From the NCBI GenBank assembly GCA_030426805.1, contig JAUHXU010000002.1:186001-250000 (forward strand): DNA of 64,000 nt, read 5' to 3'. Below, piece after piece: positions 62,288-64,000 of this stretch. The translations under genes were made by a program, and so were the position numbers. Numbering within the stretch: the stretch's first letter is position 1; every line of letters begins with the position of its first letter. Below the pieces are notes generated by a model. It was not told where the DNA came from and did no database searches. It worked only from the letters and a program-made list of their open reading frames with translations. Source of the stretch: a bacterium (lineage in GTDB: Bacteria > Planctomycetota > JAFGQW01).

Positions 62288-62497
62288 CAATCGTGCGGCG
62301 GGTCCGGATCCGGGCGATCCGGCGGCACGTGACCGTCTTGCGGTGGATCCGGGTCCGGATCCGAAGGCGTACCGGACGGGTCGGGCGGCAGCGGCCGTGG
62401 CGACGACACCGGCGGATCGGGTATCGGCCGCGGCGGTGTCGCCGACGAGGACGATTCCGAGAAGACCGACTTCGAGTCGAAGAAGGCGCTCAGCGCG

Positions 62498-62767
62498 TTG
62501 CGCGCGGGCAAGACGTTGATGCAGTGGTCGAAGAAGGGGCCCGGACGGGCCGGCACGGCGAACGAGGACTACCGCACGTTGCTGAAGCGGGTGAAGCAAG
62601 GCGTCAACGAAGCGGTGCTGCGTGAGCGGGTGCCGCCGGGGTATCGGGCGATGATTCAGCGCTACTTCGACCGACTGCCGGTGCCCGGAAACGGGGCGCC
62701 CGCGAAGCCCGGCGACAAGCCAGGCGAGAAGCCAGCCGAGAAATCCGCCGAGAAGCCCGACAAGTAG
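62498..62767 (+). CDS. Hypothetical protein, start uncertain
   Basis: At least 89 residues from a TTG at 62498. The same frame is open without a standard start back to 62333, and reads Gly/Ser-rich then ADEDDSEKTDFESKKALSALR, so the real protein may begin upstream by an unrecognised start or a frame change. After the TTG: LMQWSKKGPGRAGTANEDYRTLLKRVKQGVNEAVLRERVP, then a Lys/Pro/Glu-rich tail. Its stop overlaps the GTG of the substrate-binding gene. The frame also continues from the 61004 gene after stops at 62285 and 62330. Confidence 0.5.
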   Translation: MRAGKTLMQWSKKGPGRAGTANEDYRTLLKRVKQGVNEAVLRERVPPGYRAMIQRYFDRLPVPGNGAPAKPGDKPGEKPAEKSAEKPDK

Positions 62768-63786
62768 TGGGCGAGCGATCGCTCGCGGGGGTGGCGTTCG
62801 TCACCGCGGTCACGGCGCTCGCTGCCGCGTGGTGGTTCGTCTGGCGGACCGACGACGCGCTCGTCGTCTATTGCGCGCACGACGCCGTGTTCGCCGAGTC
62901 GATCCTTCGCGACTTCGAGCGCGAGACCGGGCATCGCGTCGCGATCCGCTTCGACACCGAGGCGACCAAGTCGCTCGGGTTGACGGAGCTGATCCGTCGC
63001 GAACGCGAACATCCCCGCGCCGACGTCTTCTGGAACAACCAGGCGCTCGGGACGATGCAACTCGCACGCGAGGGACTCCTCGAGCCGTATCGCGGCGCGG
63101 GTTGGTCCCGGATGGTGCCGCAGTGGCGCGATCCCGACGCGCGGTGGGTCGGGTTCGGCGCGCGGCTACGGGTCTGGATCGTGCGCGCCGATCGTATCGC
63201 CGATGCCGACGCCGCGGCGCGTGCATTCGCCGAGCGCCCGGACCGCGCGGCGATCGCGAAGCCGCGGTTCGGCACGACGTTGACGCACTTCGCGGCGCGT
63301 TGGCACGCGCGTGGGGCCGACGCGACCGCGGCGTGGCTCGACGACTGGCGGGCCCGCGGTGGCCGGGTCGTCGCCGGCAATGCGGTCGTCCGGGACGTCG
63401 TCGTGAGCGGCGCATGCGACGTCGGCTGGACCGACACCGACGACGCGTCGGTCGCGCTCGAGGCGGGCGCACCGATCGCGATGTATCCGCTCACGGTCGG
63501 CGGGCGCGTCGTGTGCATCCCGAACACCGTCGCGATCGTGCGCGGCACGCGACGCCGCGCGGCGGCAGAGGCGCTCGTCGACTACCTCGCGTCCGCTGCG
63601 GTCGAGGTCGCGCTCGCCCATGGTCGTGCGCGCCAGGTCCCGCTCGGCCCGACGGGCGATGCGTCGATTCCGGCGGTCGTCGAGCGCCTGCGCGACTGGT
63701 GTGCCCGCGGCGCCGTCGACCTCCACGCGCTCGTCGACGCGCGGCTGGCGTGTCTCGAACACCTCGGCGACGAGGATGCGCGATGA
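62767..63786 (+). CDS. ABC transporter substrate-binding protein (iron/phosphonate type)
   Basis: 339 residues from a GTG. An N-terminal signal anchor (LAGVAFVTAVTALAAAWWFVW) precedes a periplasmic binding fold with LVVYCAHDAVFAESILRDFERETGHRV, RADVFWNNQALG and GARLRVWIVRAD. The SGACDVGWTDTDD segment and the MYPLTVGGRVVCIPNTVAIVRGTRR strand pair resemble Fe(III)-type (AfuA/FbpA) binding proteins. It overlaps the downstream permease gene (ATGA). Confidence 0.85.
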   Translation: MGERSLAGVAFVTAVTALAAAWWFVWRTDDALVVYCAHDAVFAESILRDFERETGHRVAIRFDTEATKSLGLTELIRREREHPRADVFWNNQALGTMQLAREGLLEPYRGAGWSRMVPQWRDPDARWVGFGARLRVWIVRADRIADADAAARAFAERPDRAAIAKPRFGTTLTHFAARWHARGADATAAWLDDWRARGGRVVAGNAVVRDVVVSGACDVGWTDTDDASVALEAGAPIAMYPLTVGGRVVCIPNTVAIVRGTRRRAAAEALVDYLASAAVEVALAHGRARQVPLGPTGDASIPAVVERLRDWCARGAVDLHALVDARLACLEHLGDEDAR

Positions 63787-64000
63787 CGCCGTCGGCAGCG
63801 GTCCTCGGCGAGTCGGCCCTGCGGGCTGCGGCGGTCGCGGCCATCGCGACGATCGCCGCGCCGAGCGTCGGCCCGTGGCTCGGTCGCGCGTCGGGACGCT
63901 TGGCGCTCGCGGCGCTGTTCGTCGCGCCGGGGCTGATGATCGGACACGTCTGGGCGACGCACGCGCCGACCGCGCTCGTCGACCCGGCTGCACGGGGGGG
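63783..64000 (+). CDS. ABC transporter permease, 3' end outside window
   Basis: The first 72 residues are visible, beginning at the ATG at 63783 that overlaps the stop of the binding-protein gene. Two hydrophobic segments (LRAAAVAAIATIAAPSVGPWLG and LALAALFVAPGLMIGHVW) are consistent with the start of a membrane permease of an ABC importer. The frame has no stop before base 64000. The ATPase gene is expected downstream. Confidence 0.7.
   Translation, partial: MTPSAAVLGESALRAAAVAAIATIAAPSVGPWLGRASGRLALAALFVAPGLMIGHVWATHAPTALVDPAARG

Overview
The window looks like a high-GC bacterial chromosome, most likely Planctomycetota or a close relative. This is an inference from gene content: a Ser/Thr kinase fused to a formylglycine-generating-enzyme (FGE)-like domain beside an ECF sigma factor, several sigma/anti-sigma pairs with large membrane anti-sigma proteins, a VIT-VWA surface protein with a helical-toroid tail, and betaine-lipid-type methyltransferase and uracil catabolism genes. 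It splits sharply at a tRNA-Arg(CCT) gene at 30195-30271.

Left of the tRNA (1 to about 30.2 kb) lies an integrated accessory element. Its tyrosine recombinase and AlpA-type excisionase sit at the right end against the tRNA 3' end, and its left end is outside the window. The cargo is dominated by defence-type modules: a HerA/FtsK-like ATPase with a nuclease-like tail (621-2570); a complete QatABCD anti-phage operon (3034-7649); a CHAT protease-NTPase-TPR receptor with a small partner and a PIN nuclease (9473-13912); membrane proteins, a stand-alone mini M41 peptidase and a lipase-like hydrolase (14496-18913); and a sigma factor with a membrane anti-sigma/FGE protein (18985-21233). The last module (21358-28111) is a ubiquitin-like conjugation cluster: Ubl ending in GG plus a tail, membrane-anchored conserved protein, JAMM peptidase, E1/ThiF enzyme, small membrane protein, RING-like Cys/His-rich protein and a second HerA-like ATPase, with a second JAMM protein divergent from it. 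This is the best candidate for an undescribed system.

Right of the tRNA (30.3-64 kb) is ordinary chromosome. It holds the sigma factor/kinase pair, a methyltransferase, the malonate/methylmalonate semialdehyde dehydrogenase mmsA, the VIT-VWA protein, a beta-ureidopropionase, an NCS2 permease, an AGXT2-type aminotransferase and the dihydropyrimidine dehydrogenase pair preT-preA. Together these make a nearly complete reductive uracil/thymine degradation route, with only dihydropyrimidinase absent from the window. Two further sigma/anti-sigma operons, a LOG-family protein, a HIT protein, a Trm112-like protein and a truncated ABC importer operon follow.

Two families of intergenic palindromic repeats occur only in the chromosomal half. 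One is a set of four 167-169 bp elements in alternating orientation (40291-42717). The other is three copies of a roughly 97 bp palindrome (36254, 39225, 55695). All coordinates, motifs and starts were read by eye; no database search was run.
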